DNA of 64,000 nucleotides, taken from Flavobacterium limnophilum (GTDB taxonomy: Bacteria > Bacteroidota > Bacteroidia > Flavobacteriales > Flavobacteriaceae). Of this stretch, positions 49,801 through 56,365 are shown piece by piece; positions within the stretch are counted from its first letter, which is position 1; every line of letters begins with the position of its first letter. The stretch lies in the NCBI RefSeq assembly GCF_027111315.2, contig NZ_CP114289.2:4216001-4280000 (forward strand), read 5' to 3'. The translations under genes were made by a program, and so were the position numbers. Below the pieces are notes generated by a model that was not told where the DNA came from, did not search any database, and saw only the letters and a program-made list of their open reading frames with translations.

Positions 49801-50041
49801 CACGTTTTCAGATGCTGTTTGGAAGCTTGAAAATAAAGGGAAAGCCTATCTTTTTTATGCAAAAAATTCCCAAGACGTTTCAATTGACCTTTCCGAATTC
49901 AAAGGAGATTTCGAAGTGTATTCAATAAATGCAACAACCGGAAGCGTATTGAAAAATACAAACATCAGCGGAGGAAAAACGGTGGTGATTCCCGCTTCTG
50001 AAGTGAAGGAAAAAGTACTGTTCGTGGTAAAGAAAAATTAA
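46883..50041 (+). CDS. Two-domain secreted protein: N-terminal beta-helix plus C-terminal barrel-like region (DUF6298-like)
   Basis: This 1052-residue protein starts with GTG at 46883, which supplies a basic N-region. An ATG at 46931 would leave a signal peptide with no positive charge. Cleavage is likely near GMAQ. Residues about 75-540 look like a pectate-lyase-type beta-helix (GFRGAVLLDKGTFKISGTLYI, GVVLRGSGN). Residues about 590-960 look like an alpha/beta or barrel domain rich in Trp and acidic residues (VPWWRGSLRDSD, VALEHNYGLWYERRMDDHER, HFMEFWLDEAQKW, DAIDIRYWYYKEDG). A small beta domain ends it. I recall DUF6298 for the second half, with low certainty. Glu residues in LEHNYG and FMEFWLD are candidate catalytic acids. 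No activity is known to me, and it is among the most promising unknowns here. Confidence 0.75.
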   Translation: MNFIQLKNIISFQKGKMILSAFALLFCICIGMAQNTFPDIIKTKEGKLSFKADNQGNQIPDFSYAGYMASEKAIPNVENKIFVPKQEQDATQIIQAAIDYVSALKPNKSGFRGAVLLDKGTFKISGTLYIKTSGVVLRGSGNNENGTILLGTGLKRESVIRVLGVDDKKLGETFEFNTTYTPLGTQKIQLKNASKLKVSDEIIISKALTDNWIKELKMDDFGAETAWIGWKKNDWDISWNRVVTIINGNEVTLNAPLTMALDDVYGTSTATTYIWSGRIEHIGIENILMKSTFNASNPKDEEHRWQAISIENAKNIWVKQVNFKHFAGGAVSVLKSAQQITVEDCIATEPISEIAGFRRLTFYTEGQQTLFQRCYSENGYHDFAVGGFGTTGPNVFVQCESHLPFNNSGAIGSWATGVLFDIAYIDGNALSYNNREQNGRGAGWTAANSVIWETSASKIECYTPPTAQNWAFGVWGGIMAGYCHWKEVNGHINPRSLFYAQLANRLEKLPVDPHIYDLGSEPSSSPTVEVAMELTKNSVAEKQTLPEFIAEVSKANPINTNASGLKNANDLKINAIIADNKSKVITQNGWLTYEGKLIAGNRLSVPWWRGSLRDSDISKASPSVTRFVPGRIGTGLTDNIDEVVDYLNANNMVALEHNYGLWYERRMDDHERVRRFDADVWPPFYEQPFARSGQDLAWDQLSKYDLTKFNDWYWNRLALFANLAETNGQMLVNQQYFQHNIIEAGAHWSSSPWRSANNINSTGFPEPPPYAGDKRIFMAEQFYDVTNPVRRKLHQGFIRKSFENFQDNSNVIQLTSAEYTGPLHFMEFWLDEAQKWKTETGKKGIIGLSATKDVQDAILNDANRAKTVDAIDIRYWYYKEDGTAYAPQGGVNLAPRQHARKLKTGKETDDQVYRAVREYREKYPEKVILYSTDGSSRFGWSVLMAGGSLPNIPKIQLSAFYSAISGMKFVNGTTFSDAVWKLENKGKAYLFYAKNSQDVSIDLSEFKGDFEVYSINATTGSVLKNTNISGGKTVVIPASEVKEKVLFVVKKN

Positions 50042-50117
50042 TTACAGATTTTAAGACTATCGGTGAAAATCCGTTTAATCCGTAAAATCTGTGGCCTAAA
50101 ATAAATATTAACAATAT

Positions 50118-50159
50118 CCACTTTCGGCTCCCTCTCCTTTGGAGAGGGCTGGGCTGAGG
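50118..50159 (+). repeat. 42-base GAGAGGG hairpin repeat, copy 5 of 6
   Basis: It carries two single-base changes from consensus (CCACTTTCGG, CTGGGCTGAGG). It ends 17 bases before the GH140-like ATG and is co-directional. Bases 50042-50117 hold a degenerate sequence of the 'AAATCCGTTTAATCCGTAAAATCTGTGG' type, which also recurs weakly elsewhere. Confidence 0.9.
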
Positions 50160-50176
50160 TTTTAAAAACAAACAAA

Positions 50177-51580
50177 ATGAATCTGAAAATTAAATATTTA
50201 TACACCCTTTGTATAAGCTTGATGTTTACTGCACAAAGCGGATTTTCGCAATCCAAAAACTTACCAAAACTTAAAGTTTCTGAAAATCAACATTATTTTG
50301 TTACCGAAGACGGAAAGCCATTTTTCTGGTTGGGAGACACGGGCTGGCTGACATTCGGAAAATTAGACAGAGAAGGCGTGGTAAAATATTTGGAAGATAG
50401 AAAAGCAAAAGGATTCAATGTCGTTCAGGTAATGGTGTTGCATAATGTGAATGCTGTAAATGCTTATGGCGATCAGGCATTAATGAATGATAATCTGTCG
50501 TATCAGATTACTTCACCGGGCAATGATCCAAACAATGCTCCCGAATACGATTACTGGGATCACGTTGATTACACCTTGGAAGTAGCCCAAAAAAACGGAA
50601 TCTATTTAGCAATGGTTCCGGTTTGGGGAACTAATATAAGTAGTGCTAAAAGCAACGTTACGAAAGCGGATGTTGAAAAATACGCCAAGTTTTTAGCTGA
50701 CAGATATAAAAACAAAACCAATGTAATCTGGCTGAACGGTGGCGATACCTACGGAGATAAATTTCAGGACATTTGGAACGCACTCGGAAGTATATTAAAA
50801 ACAAGTAACCCGAATCAGTTAGTGACTTTTCACCCATTCGGAAGAACCGATTCATCAGAGAATTATCATAATGCAAGCTGGCTGGATTTCAATATGTTCC
50901 AATCAGGACACAGAAGATATGATCAGGATTCGGTGAAACCATTCAAAGAAGACAATTTCAAGTTTGTGCATAGAGACTGGGATTTAAAACCAACAAAACC
51001 AACCCTTGACGGAGAACCATCTTACGAGGGAATTCCACACGGTTTGCACGATACTTTGCAGCCATTATGGAAAGCTAGCGATGTGAGACGTTACGGTTAT
51101 TGGTCTGTTTTTGCAGGAGCAGCGGGTTATACTTACGGTCATAATGCCGTGATGCAAATGTTCAGAAAAGGCGACAAACCAGCTTATGGGAATAAAATTT
51201 TATGGAATGACGCCATCAATGCACCGGGAGCGGGACAAATGGTGCACATCAAAAATCTGATGTTGGAGTTTCCGTATTTGGAAAGAGTTCCAGACCAAAG
51301 TTTAATCGCGAATCAAGGTCAAAAATACGATTATCAGGTAGCAACAAGAGGAAATGATTATGCTTTGATTTATACCTACACCGGAAGAAAAATTACCGTG
51401 AATATGGGTAAAATCACCGGAGATAAAGTAACTGCAACCTGGTTCGACCCACGAAACGGACAAAAAACAAAGATTGGAATTTTTGATAACAAAGGAACTA
51501 AAGAATTCCAGCCTTCCGGCAAAAAAGAAGACGGAAACGATTGGGTTTTAATTTTACAATCAATTTATCCAAAAATATAA
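50177..51580 (+). CDS. GH140-like apiosidase (DUF4038 barrel with C-terminal beta domain)
   Basis: This 467-residue secreted protein (signal peptide ending near GFSQ) has a TIM barrel opening LKVSENQHYFVTEDGKPFFWLGDTGWLTF, the hallmark of DUF4038/GH140. Candidate catalytic residues are Asp190 in WLNGGDTYGD and Glu280 in LDGEPSYEG. Their separation is close to that of the Asp/Glu pair I recall for the B. thetaiotaomicron apiosidase. A C-terminal beta-sandwich (about 375-465) matches the collagen-binding-like domain usual in this family. GH140 releases apiose-containing oligosaccharide from rhamnogalacturonan II, so this gene is the strongest single pointer to RG-II or apiogalacturonan as a substrate. 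Confidence 0.8.
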   Translation: MNLKIKYLYTLCISLMFTAQSGFSQSKNLPKLKVSENQHYFVTEDGKPFFWLGDTGWLTFGKLDREGVVKYLEDRKAKGFNVVQVMVLHNVNAVNAYGDQALMNDNLSYQITSPGNDPNNAPEYDYWDHVDYTLEVAQKNGIYLAMVPVWGTNISSAKSNVTKADVEKYAKFLADRYKNKTNVIWLNGGDTYGDKFQDIWNALGSILKTSNPNQLVTFHPFGRTDSSENYHNASWLDFNMFQSGHRRYDQDSVKPFKEDNFKFVHRDWDLKPTKPTLDGEPSYEGIPHGLHDTLQPLWKASDVRRYGYWSVFAGAAGYTYGHNAVMQMFRKGDKPAYGNKILWNDAINAPGAGQMVHIKNLMLEFPYLERVPDQSLIANQGQKYDYQVATRGNDYALIYTYTGRKITVNMGKITGDKVTATWFDPRNGQKTKIGIFDNKGTKEFQPSGKKEDGNDWVLILQSIYPKI

Positions 51581-51616
51581 TTTGTGAAAATTTGTGAAAT
51601 TTGTGGTGAAAAAACA
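51581..51616 (+). repeat. ATTTGTG-type degenerate repeat
   Basis: ATTTGTGAAAATTTGTG, AATTTGTGGT and AAAAAA form a unit that recurs at 56331 and, more degenerate, at 60881. It sits right after a stop codon. The remaining bases to 51705 hold no other recognised feature. Confidence 0.6.
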
Positions 51617-51705
51617 ATCTGTGAATCTGTGGCAAAGCAAGTTAGCGTTGCTTTGTCAAAGTCCGATCACTTTCTTTAAATCTGCGTACAAAAAATAAAA
51701 ACACT

Positions 51706-53280
51706 ATGAAAGTCAAAAACATCATAATAGTACTCTTCTTCATAACCGGACTAAACACCGCTTTCGCAAACGACGGCTGGCTAAACATCCTGAACGAAGG
51801 TGGAAACAACAAAGGCATAAAATGCACCGAAGCCATTCAAAACGCTATCGAAAAAGCATCTAAAAACGGAGGCGGAACCATATTTTTCCCAGCGGGGGAA
51901 TATCTAACAGGAGCTTTAAAATTAAAAAGCAATATCACAATTCACTTAGATTCCGGAGCACTTTTGAAATTTTCAGAGAATTTCGATGATTACCTTCCTT
52001 ACGTAGAAATGCGTTACGAAGGAATCGTGATGCAGTCATTCTCGCCATTATTTTATGCCAAAGACGTCGAAAACATCACCATCAAAGGAAGAGGCGTAAT
52101 CGACGGACAAGGAAAAGCGTGGTGGAATGAAGTGTACCGAATTGAAAGTGCAAAAGGCCCGATTCCGGAAACCAAATACCAAAAAATGTGGACCGAACAA
52201 AACCCAGAAATTGTTTACGAGCCTTATTACAAAAGAACAATTGACAAACACTTTTTCAGACCTTCTTTTTTTCAGGCCTACAATTGCAAAAATATTTTAA
52301 TCGAAGGTGTTACGTTCAAAAACTCTCCTTTCTGGACGATAAATCCAGAATTTTGCGACAATGTAACCGTAACTGGAATTACAATTAACAATCCGCATTC
52401 GCCAAACACAGACGGAATCAATCCTTCGTCTTGTACAAACGTTCACATTTCGAACTGCCACATCAGCGTGGGCGACGATTGTATCACCATCAAATCGGGC
52501 AGGGATGCAGACGGTCGTAAATACGGAAAAGCAACCGAAAACGTAACCATCACCAACTGCACAATGTTAAGCGGTCACGGAGGTGTCGTTATCGGAAGCG
52601 AAATGTCGGGCGGAATAAAAAAAATCACGATATCCAACTGCGTTTTCGACGGAACCGACAGAGGAATCCGTATCAAAGCCGCTCGTGGAAGAGGTGGTGT
52701 TGTCGAAGACATTCGGGTGGACAATATCGTAATGAAAAACATCAAGGAAGAAGCCATTATTTTGGATCTTTTCTACGACAAAGACAATCCCGTAGAGCCT
52801 GTTACCGAGCGCACGCCGATTTTCAGAAACATTCACATCAGCAACGTTACGGGCGGAAACGTCAACAAAGCCGGATTCGTTCGTGGCATTGTTGAAATGC
52901 CAATTCAAAACATATCTTTCTCCAACATCAATATGGATGGCAAAGAAGGTTTTACGGTAATTACCGCAACAGACGTTGAATTTCACGATGTAAAAGTGAA
53001 TGCAACAATTGGTTCTTCTTTCAAAATTTCGGATGCCAAGAATCTAATTTTGGATAATGTTGGTTCTTCAACACCGATAAAAGGAGTTCCGGTTATCAAA
53101 ATCGATAATGCGTCAAATATTATGATCAACAACAATTTTCCATTCAATGCCACCGATGTTTTCATCGAAGCTGATGGAAAAGACACCAAAAATATTTTCC
53201 TAAAAAACAATGTTTTTAACAATGTAAATACCGTTGTGAAAAAAGGAAAAGACTTGGATAAAAAAGCAATCGTTGAATAA
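51706..53280 (+). CDS. GH28 polygalacturonase
   Basis: This 524-residue secreted protein has a signal peptide ending at AFAN and a right-handed beta-helix with all GH28 active-site signatures. These are Asp236 in NTDGIN, Asp257-Asp258 in GDDC, His291 in GHGG and Arg322/Lys324 in RIK. The opening NKGIKCTEAIQNAIEKASKNGGGTIFFPAGEY is standard for the family. It hydrolyses alpha-1,4-galacturonic acid linkages, in endo or exo mode. Exo or xylogalacturonan/RG-type variants cannot be excluded. It complements the PL1 lyases and CE8 esterase encoded upstream. Confidence 0.95.
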   Translation: MKVKNIIIVLFFITGLNTAFANDGWLNILNEGGNNKGIKCTEAIQNAIEKASKNGGGTIFFPAGEYLTGALKLKSNITIHLDSGALLKFSENFDDYLPYVEMRYEGIVMQSFSPLFYAKDVENITIKGRGVIDGQGKAWWNEVYRIESAKGPIPETKYQKMWTEQNPEIVYEPYYKRTIDKHFFRPSFFQAYNCKNILIEGVTFKNSPFWTINPEFCDNVTVTGITINNPHSPNTDGINPSSCTNVHISNCHISVGDDCITIKSGRDADGRKYGKATENVTITNCTMLSGHGGVVIGSEMSGGIKKITISNCVFDGTDRGIRIKAARGRGGVVEDIRVDNIVMKNIKEEAIILDLFYDKDNPVEPVTERTPIFRNIHISNVTGGNVNKAGFVRGIVEMPIQNISFSNINMDGKEGFTVITATDVEFHDVKVNATIGSSFKISDAKNLILDNVGSSTPIKGVPVIKIDNASNIMINNNFPFNATDVFIEADGKDTKNIFLKNNVFNNVNTVVKKGKDLDKKAIVE

Positions 53281-53292
53281 AAAACGAGTTGT

Positions 53293-53321
53293 CCTGCAAG
53301 GTCTTTTTTTGACCTTGTAGG
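53293..53321 (+). repeat. CCTGCAAGGTC hairpin
   Basis: CCTGCAAGGTC (53293-53303) pairs with GACCTTGTAGG (53311-53321) across seven T, with one G-T pair. It follows the GH28 stop by 12 bases. It could act as a stability element. Confidence 0.6.
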
Positions 53322-53348
53322 TATTTCAATAGATAAAATAACAACTCT

Positions 53349-53390
53349 CCAGTTTCGGCTCCCTCTCCTTTGGAGAGGGTTGGGGTGAGG
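53349..53390 (+). repeat. 42-base GAGAGGG hairpin repeat, copy 6 of 6
   Basis: This is a near-consensus copy (CTGGGGTGAGG reads TTGGGGTGAGG) that ends 12 bases before the GH43 ATG. That spacing is the same as in copy 1. Confidence 0.92.
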
Positions 53391-53402
53391 TAAAATACAA
53401 CA

Positions 53403-54320
53403 ATGAAAAAAATATTCATCATACTAACGCTTTCACTTTTCGCGGTAAGCTATTCCCAGAAAAAGAAAGATATTTATCTTTTCACTTCTTTCAGGGAACC
53501 AGCGACTGAGGGATTGTACTTGGCGTACAGCGAAGACGGTTACAACTGGAAAGGTTTGGAAGGTTCATTCCTAAAACCAGAAATCGGAGCTAGCAAAATA
53601 ATGCGTGATCCATCCATCGCTAAAGGTACTGACGGTACCTATCATATGGTTTGGACAACCGATTGGAAAGGTGGAAATGGTTTTGGATATGCCAGTTCCA
53701 AAGATTTAATTCATTGGTCAAAACAGGAATACATTCCCGTAATGAAACACGAACCCGAAGTCGTAAATGTCTGGGCACCCGAAATTTTTTACGACGATGT
53801 CAAAAAAGAATACATTATTATCTGGGCATCCACAATCCCATTCCGATTTGAAAAGGGAGTAGAAGACGAGAAAAACAACCACCGTATGTATTACGTAACC
53901 ACCAAAGATTTCAAAACCTTTTCAGATACCAAATTATATTACGACCCCGGTTTTAGCGTCATCGATTGTGTGATTGTCAAAAAAGGGAAAAAAGATTACG
54001 TTCTGGTTCTAAAAGACAACACCAGACCAATGCGAAACATAGAAGTAGCTTTCGGAAAATCGCCTTTAGGGCCATTCGAAAAAAGATCAAAACCCTTGAC
54101 AGAATATTTATCAGAAGGACCAACAGTCGTAAAAGTCGGTAAAAACTGGTTGCTGTATTATGACAATTACGGATTCAAAAATTACAAAGCCTTAAGCACT
54201 TCAGATTTTGTGCATTTCGAAGATGTTTCATCTAAAATAAGTCTTCCTGAAGGGCACAAACACGGAACAATTACCACAATTTCGTCAGCAGTTCTAAAAG
54301 GATTAATGGAGAAAAAATAA
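53403..54320 (+). CDS. GH43 family beta-propeller glycosidase
   Basis: The 305-residue secreted protein (signal peptide ending near YSQK) is a compact five-bladed propeller. It opens KKDIYLFTSFREPATEGLYLAYSEDGYNW and carries Asp69 in MRDPSI, the VWAPEIFYDD strand and Glu238 in SEGPTVVKV, the likely general acid. These are GH43 hallmarks. Activity is probably alpha-L-arabinofuranosidase or exo-galactanase-like; subfamily cannot be told by eye. It is one blade-only domain with no accessory module. Confidence 0.88.
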   Translation: MKKIFIILTLSLFAVSYSQKKKDIYLFTSFREPATEGLYLAYSEDGYNWKGLEGSFLKPEIGASKIMRDPSIAKGTDGTYHMVWTTDWKGGNGFGYASSKDLIHWSKQEYIPVMKHEPEVVNVWAPEIFYDDVKKEYIIIWASTIPFRFEKGVEDEKNNHRMYYVTTKDFKTFSDTKLYYDPGFSVIDCVIVKKGKKDYVLVLKDNTRPMRNIEVAFGKSPLGPFEKRSKPLTEYLSEGPTVVKVGKNWLLYYDNYGFKNYKALSTSDFVHFEDVSSKISLPEGHKHGTITTISSAVLKGLMEKK

Positions 54321-54330
54321 TGGATTTACT

Positions 54331-54362
54331 ACCCTGTCAGGGTTCAAAACCCTGACAGGGTT
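54331..54362 (+). repeat. CCCTGTCAGGG double palindrome, copy 2 of 2
   Basis: ACCCTGTCAGGGTT and AACCCTGACAGGGTT face each other around CAA. It starts ten bases after the GH43 stop and ends 26 bases before the next ATG. It is the same element as at 31361. Confidence 0.85.
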
Positions 54363-54388
54363 GGCAAGTCTAAAAATAATAAAGAACA

Positions 54389-56263
54389 ATGATTGCATTT
54401 CAAAACATAAAAACCAATATCGTAACATCACTAACTGTTTTGTTGAGCAGTGTCGCAGTCAATTCGGCGCAAGCCCAACAAGATACCATTCGATATGTAG
54501 GCAAAACACTTTCCAATGTGGATTACCACCACGGGCAATTGAGTCCAGCGGTTGGAGTTCACGCAACACAAATTATGCGTGCCAGCCGTGAACATCCTGA
54601 AAAAGCCGATGGTTTTGGCTGGACCTACAATCACCAGTCGATGATGGCGTATTGGAACAATACTTTTTATTTGCATTATTTAAGCGACCCGTCCGGAGAA
54701 CACATTCCGCCGAGCCAGACTTTTATTATGACTTCCAAAGATGGGGTAAACTGGACAAAACCAGCCGTGCTTTTTCCAATCTACCACGTTCCCGACGGTT
54801 TCAAAAAAGAAGGCGTGGAAGGTGTTGCCAAAAATCTGGATGCCATTATGCACCAGCGTATGGGCTTTTATGTTACTTCCGATAAAAGATTGCTTGCTCT
54901 GGGTTATTACGGAGTGGCGATGGATAAAAAAGATGATCCCAACGATGGAAAAGGAATCGGTCGTGTGGTTAGAGAAATTTATAAAGACGGAAGTTTTGGA
55001 CCAATTTATTTTATTCGATACAATAAAAACGGAAATCCATTGCCAACAACATTTCCATTTTATACAAAAAGCAAAGACAAAAAATTCATAAAAGCTTGTG
55101 ATGAGCTACTTTCCAAACCATTGTTAATGCAACAATGGGTCGAAGAAGCCGATAGAGATGATGTTTTGATTCCATTAAAAAAACAATACAAAGCCTTCAA
55201 TTATTACCATTTACCAAACGGGAATGTGGTGGGTTTATGGAAATTTGCTTTAACATCTTTAAGTAAAGACGAAGGCAAAACCTGGGAATACACACCGTTG
55301 AGAGCGCCTGGATTTGTAAACAGCAACGCCAAAATCTGGGGGCAAAAAACCTCGGATAACCGTTATGCAACCGTTTATAATCCATCAGAATACCGTTGGC
55401 CATTGGCAATATCCACCAGCGATGACGGATTGAATTACAAAGATTTATTATTGGTTCACGGCGAAGTAAGTCCGATGCGTTACGGAGGAAACTACAAATC
55501 TGCAGGACCGCAATACGTCCGCGGAATCCTCGAAGGCAACGGAACTCCTCCCGACGGAAAACTGTGGGTAAGTTACAGCGTCAACAAAGAAGACATTTGG
55601 GTGGCTTCAATCCCCGTTCCCGTAACAAGTGAAGTAAAAGAAAATGCCAATGATGTTTTCAATGATTTAGCAAACGGCGAAGAATTAAAACTATGGAACA
55701 CCTACGATTTGTCTTGGGCTTCCGCCAAAGTGGAAAAGAAAACCGATGGCAAAAAATGGCTGACCTTAAGAGATCAGGACTTTTTTGATTATTCCCGAGC
55801 CGAACGTGTAATTCCTTTTGCCCAAAAAATGGAAGCAACTTTTACAGTAAAACCGGAACAAAACAATCACGGATTACTGCAGGTGGAATTCCAAAACAAA
55901 CAAGGATTGCCTGCAATTCGCATCGTTTTCGATTCGGATGGAGAAATGAAAGTAAAGCACGGAGCCCGTCACGGCGGAATTGGAAAATACGAAGCTGGAA
56001 AAGATTACACAATTACCGTCAAACTGGATGTGACTTCCCGTTCCTACACCGTAAAAGTGAATGAAGGCAAAGAAACCAACAAGATATTCTATGCGCCGGT
56101 TGATGGAATTTCACGCATTATGTTCCGTACAGGCGATCAGCGTTACACACCAAATGCCGACACAGAACCAGATACACCGGATTTTACTGATTTACCGCAT
56201 ACAGGAAAATTAATCCCGGAAGCGGTTTTTAATATTAAATCATTGGTTACGAAAAAAATGTAA
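54389..56263 (+). CDS. Secreted seven-bladed-propeller protein, GH145/PL42-like
   Basis: This 624-residue protein has a signal peptide ending at AQAQ. The N-terminal 430 residues form a propeller with the phrases DYHHGQLSPAVGVHATQIMRASREHP and GFGWTYNHQSMMAYWNNTFYLHYLSDPSGEHIPPSQTF. I recall these as typical of the GH145 and PL42 families, which act on L-rhamnose-alpha-1,4-glucuronate ends. The C-terminus (about 455-620) is a jelly-roll, laminin-G-like domain. His residues in HHGQ and NHQ are candidates for the active site. Recognition is from memory and the catalytic mode (hydrolase or lyase) cannot be decided. Confidence 0.65.
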   Translation: MIAFQNIKTNIVTSLTVLLSSVAVNSAQAQQDTIRYVGKTLSNVDYHHGQLSPAVGVHATQIMRASREHPEKADGFGWTYNHQSMMAYWNNTFYLHYLSDPSGEHIPPSQTFIMTSKDGVNWTKPAVLFPIYHVPDGFKKEGVEGVAKNLDAIMHQRMGFYVTSDKRLLALGYYGVAMDKKDDPNDGKGIGRVVREIYKDGSFGPIYFIRYNKNGNPLPTTFPFYTKSKDKKFIKACDELLSKPLLMQQWVEEADRDDVLIPLKKQYKAFNYYHLPNGNVVGLWKFALTSLSKDEGKTWEYTPLRAPGFVNSNAKIWGQKTSDNRYATVYNPSEYRWPLAISTSDDGLNYKDLLLVHGEVSPMRYGGNYKSAGPQYVRGILEGNGTPPDGKLWVSYSVNKEDIWVASIPVPVTSEVKENANDVFNDLANGEELKLWNTYDLSWASAKVEKKTDGKKWLTLRDQDFFDYSRAERVIPFAQKMEATFTVKPEQNNHGLLQVEFQNKQGLPAIRIVFDSDGEMKVKHGARHGGIGKYEAGKDYTITVKLDVTSRSYTVKVNEGKETNKIFYAPVDGISRIMFRTGDQRYTPNADTEPDTPDFTDLPHTGKLIPEAVFNIKSLVTKKM

Positions 56264-56330
56264 AAAAAATATAACCGCAAATTCCACAAATTCCGCAAAT
56301 CTTTAACTGAAAGAAAAAGAATAATTTGTG

Positions 56331-56358
56331 AAAATTTGTGCAATTTGTGGTAAAAAAA
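56331..56358 (+). repeat. ATTTGTG-type degenerate repeat, second copy
   Basis: ATAATTTGTGAAAATTTGTG, AATTTGTGG and TAAAAAAA match 51579-51616 closely. Upstream, 56275-56302 carries CCGCAAATTCCACAAATTCC, roughly the inverse complement. It ends eight bases before the GTG start of GH78. Confidence 0.6.
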
Positions 56359-56365
56359 ATAAAGC

